Positions 61,156-64,000 of a DNA stretch of 64,000 nt are shown piece after piece (the first letter of the stretch is position 1; the number at the start of each line of letters is the position of its first letter). The notes beneath the pieces were generated by a model. That model made no database searches. It saw nothing but the letters and a program-made list of their open reading frames with translations, and was not told the DNA's origin. Source of the DNA: Membranipora membranacea (taxonomy: Eukaryota; Bryozoa; Gymnolaemata; Cheilostomatida; Membraniporidae). The stretch lies in contig OU612065.1 of NCBI GenBank assembly GCA_914767715.1, forward strand, positions 39,556,001 through 39,620,000, read 5' to 3'. The translations under genes were made by a program, and so were the position numbers.

Positions 61156-63923
61156 TCACGGACATGTGCCATGTACTTCTATCTCCCTGAATGTCAGACT
61201 TGTACCATCTATGTGATAAAGTTCTAAGACAACATGACTCCCTTGTACGGGAAATTCACATGAGAAAAACACAGAGTCTTCAGATATCATTCCATCAAAT
61301 CTGGAGCAAACTGAATGACCAGCTAGCTGAGCTCGATAGGTTCCATTCTGTACGTAATCTAGTGTGTTGGTCATGCCGACATACACTATCGGATCTACAA
61401 TCAATTATCAGGGTTAAAGGCTGACTCACTAGCTTGGTCTATCCTCTATACTCCTATTAAATTCATTTCATATCTTACACAAGAATATATCAATATTAAA
61501 TACAAATCTTACATTATCACAAGCATACGAAGCAGGTATTTTCATATGCTTGACAGCAGAAGGCAAACTAACCAAATGAATTCCCCATCCTCTCACACAA
61601 AATGCCCCTTTTTACATCGCAATCCACATCATTAGCTACTGTTGCTCCATAATAACCCATCACTTCTATACAATGCTGTTCTCCCTGCAAATTGTTTGGG
61701 TAGTAATCTTCAGCTGTGAACACTAAAAAAATAATGAGGTCTTTCCTGTTAAATATCGATGACATTCATCCGTATATAACAATACTCAGGAGGTTTGAAA
61801 AAAAAAATAATGATGACGATTCTTTTTTTAAAATACCTGCTTCTAAATTTCAAACCTTTCACATGCTCTTGCAAGTTTATAATATCTATTTCTTTTATCT
61901 ATATGGAATAGAGTTGTAACGGTATTCCAGTACTGCGGCACGGGGGGCCGTCGGACGGGGGGCAAAGTCTGGGGGGCTCAGACTAGTACTGCACAAGCCA
62001 TTGCCAGCAGCTTTTGAATGATTACAATAATTGAATGGCTTTAGTAAGCAAGATTCATCTGTCTTTCCCCAGGTTGTCTTGTTTATCCCTCAGATAATTC
62101 TATTCGGTGAAGCAAAGACATGAAAAACATTAGTAATAATGAATTGTTGCTGACAATGAAATTATATATATATATATAAAGACATTTATGGCCATGGCAG
62201 TGCCTAAATTTCACTACTATAAACCACTGTGTACTCATTCAATGAAATCAGCTAACAATTTTAATGTTGCCATGTTGATCTTCTGTACCTGAACTACAGT
62301 ACTTTGTAGCCAAACCAATGGTTATGAAATTCTCTGGTTTTGTAATGCATGTGCATGCAAGGAAATATGTGGTATATTTTATACCAATGATATCAAGGTC
62401 TTATCCTTGGTTTTGCTAAAGATAAATTGTGACATGCTCTTGTATTTTCTTAATTTCCTTCAACTGTTCCTGTCATGTCTTAAAATTAATTAAGGTGAAT
62501 TATGTTTTTCAAGTACTACCAATCTAACACATGATGAATAAGGTGTCAGATCTTTGTCTCAGCATGAGTCTCTATTAAGGTGTCATACAGAGCCTTGACT
62601 GGCTCGCAAGGTATCACAATGACCATGTCCAATCATTCTTATGTTTTTTTGCAGAAACAAAAATTGCAGCGCACTGCCAGAAGGTTAAGTCATAGATTTA
62701 ATTATCATATTTTTTTCTGTTCATCAAATAAATCTGGTTGAGTTTATCCTGCTTTGTAGCAGTACACATATCACAAATATCTAGAATTACTCATAGTCAT
62801 TGTTTTTTTTCTTATGATTTTATATGGCCCAATCTATGAGTGCGTATATGTCAAACCTCAACTACAGAACAAAGCTCTGAATTTGCTGAATGCTTCTGTG
62901 ATCAAATACGATACCAAAATTTGCAAAATTGATCTACCAAAATCTGCAAAATTGATCTGCTAAATATCATTTTCCCTCCATTACAGAAAACTGTCCAGCT
63001 CTGTATGGGCAGCAGCAGTCAGTTTTATAAAAAAATACCATGGTGAGGGGTTCGTTGATGCAGTCCATAAAATTATTATATAATAACTCTATGGTGCAGC
63101 CTATGTTGCATACTAAGACATAGTATAGGTATTTGGTCCGAACCAACACTTGGGTGTAGTGAGACGTGTGGCAGGTGCTGTATGGGACACTCATGCGGTT
63201 CCTACATCAACAACAACAATGCTGTGTATGCCTTCAGTGCTGTTAGACATTTCCTATACAGCACTTGTCACATGACTTACTGCACCCGTCGCCAGAGACC
63301 GTTTTTTAGCATACTGACTCTCGTGATCTGACTGGGCACGTAGATCACTGATAAACTAGGCTATCATTACCACAAAGAGAATGTCGTAAGGCTAAGTAGG
63401 TATCATGCGTGACTTGAATTTGCGCATGTGCAAGAAAAATGAGTTTAGTTTGGGTTCTGATTGCAACTTTGGAAAGGGGAAATGGGATATCCCCTGCATA
63501 AACTGTCTATCAAAGTCAGCTAATAATGACAAGAGATGACAACTATCAATAACAAATCCGCACGCTTTTGGGAGTATGTCACCAGAGCAGGTAGCCAATC
63601 AGATGGCTTCGGAATTCCAATTTTGCAGAGATCAGCTCATGCCCAGAGCGTATCACAATTTTAATAATTGCAATTCTTATCAGTAAATTGCGCTCAGATT
63701 CAATTGAACAGCATATTTATGCTTTTATTACTTCAAATATCAATTCTGCTGTACCATGTCAATCACACTAAGAGACACATAAGATATTCAAATCTATCTG
63801 ATTTATTTGTCTGAGTACGTACCGTCATAAGGCAGCACATCTCCCTTTATCGTCACAAATGTACCCTCCGTTTGTCTGTCTTCCAAACCGATCCAAAATT
63901 TATTTCCAACTGCCTCATACAAG
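61156..63923 (-). CDS. C-type lectin domain gene, 3' exons only, possibly joined to a fucolectin-like exon
   Basis: Exon 63823-63923 encodes NKFWIGLEDRQTEGTF, the WIGL core of a C-type lectin fold. It joins in phase to exon 61573/61568-61713, which encodes GEQHCIE, NDVDC and GILCE, the terminal conserved cysteines. The EPN or QPD calcium/sugar motif is not visible. This exon can either run on to a TAG at 61568 or be spliced at a GTTAGT donor to exon 61156-61394, again in phase. The latter encodes VGMTNT, SVCSRFDG and a closing FREIEVHG, resembling the C-terminal half of a fucolectin-type (F5/8-like) domain, and stops at 61156. The 5' exons, including any signal peptide, lie beyond the window. 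Such proteins are usually secreted or membrane-bound glycan-binding proteins. The CTLD call is firm; the fusion is a hypothesis. Confidence 0.75.
61940..61990 (-). repeat. Dispersed GC-rich repeat, copy B (lectin gene intron)
   Basis: On the minus strand this reads GTCTGAGCCCCCCAGACTTT followed by GCCCCCCGTCCGACGGCCCC, matching 10551-10605 with small indels. It is flanked on both sides by AGTACTG (61931-61937 and 61985-61991). Confidence 0.7.
61995..63822. other. Large intron of the lectin gene
   Basis: No further coding exon was found between the two lectin exons, and their phases already agree. A TATATATATATATA run is at 62163-62177. AAAATTTGCAAAATTGATCT-type sequence is duplicated at 62917-62960. 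Confidence 0.45.
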
Positions 63924-64000
63924 CTGCGGAATAGAAAGAACAGACAGGAACTTTTTTGAGTTGGTGGCACTGAAGAGCCTCTCATTTATTGTTATTCTAA

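Overview
The window looks like nuclear DNA from an invertebrate animal. Five conserved animal genes can be read exon by exon with GT-AG introns that mostly run from about 100 bases to a few kilobases. The base composition is AT-rich. The intergenic and intronic DNA carries non-LTR retrotransposons, a hAT-type miniature element, tRNA-like inverted-repeat elements, minisatellites and many homopolymer tracts. The gene set (THOC1, TRAF6, MFSD10, HHEX, LZTR1) is general to animals, so the phylum cannot be fixed from this sequence alone.

Layout. 1-5.2 kb is a retrotransposon-rich edge: a LINE endonuclease fragment running off the left end, an endonuclease-reverse transcriptase ORF, a two-exon gene fragment of unknown function (2757-3320, +) and a second LINE fragment. 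Both LINE pieces sit beside a palindromic fold-back. 6.2-18.4 kb is a 19-exon THOC1 gene (-) with a C-terminal death domain. 19.06-19.40 kb is a miniature hAT element with an 8-bp target duplication. 20.9-26.3 kb is a six-exon TRAF6-type gene (-). Its 5' end faces MFSD10 (28.5-37.0 kb, +, 12 exons) across 2.1 kb. One MFSD10 intron holds an RTE-type LINE with a 16-bp target duplication. 37.7-40.4 kb is a four-exon HHEX homeobox gene (-), tail to tail with MFSD10. 43.3-56.1 kb is a 16-exon LZTR1 gene (-). 58.3-59.9 kb is a small secreted Arg/Gly-rich protein gene (-) that I do not recognise. 61.2-63.9 kb holds the 3' exons of a C-type lectin gene (-), possibly fused to a fucolectin-like exon, whose 5' end lies beyond the window.

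The neighbours do not form a pathway. They cover mRNA export (THOC1), innate immune/TNF-receptor signalling (TRAF6), membrane transport (MFSD10), developmental transcription (HHEX), a CUL3 adaptor for RAS-family turnover (LZTR1) and secreted lectin-type products. Exon phases were checked by hand for each gene: every join keeps the frame, and the five conserved genes give complete models of 696, 554, 475, 313 and 760 codons excluding the stop.

The most unusual material is repetitive. One dispersed family carries tRNA-like units with recognisable A and B boxes, several of them arranged as diverging inverted pairs. There are also short hairpin repeats and near-perfect palindromes in introns and upstream regions.
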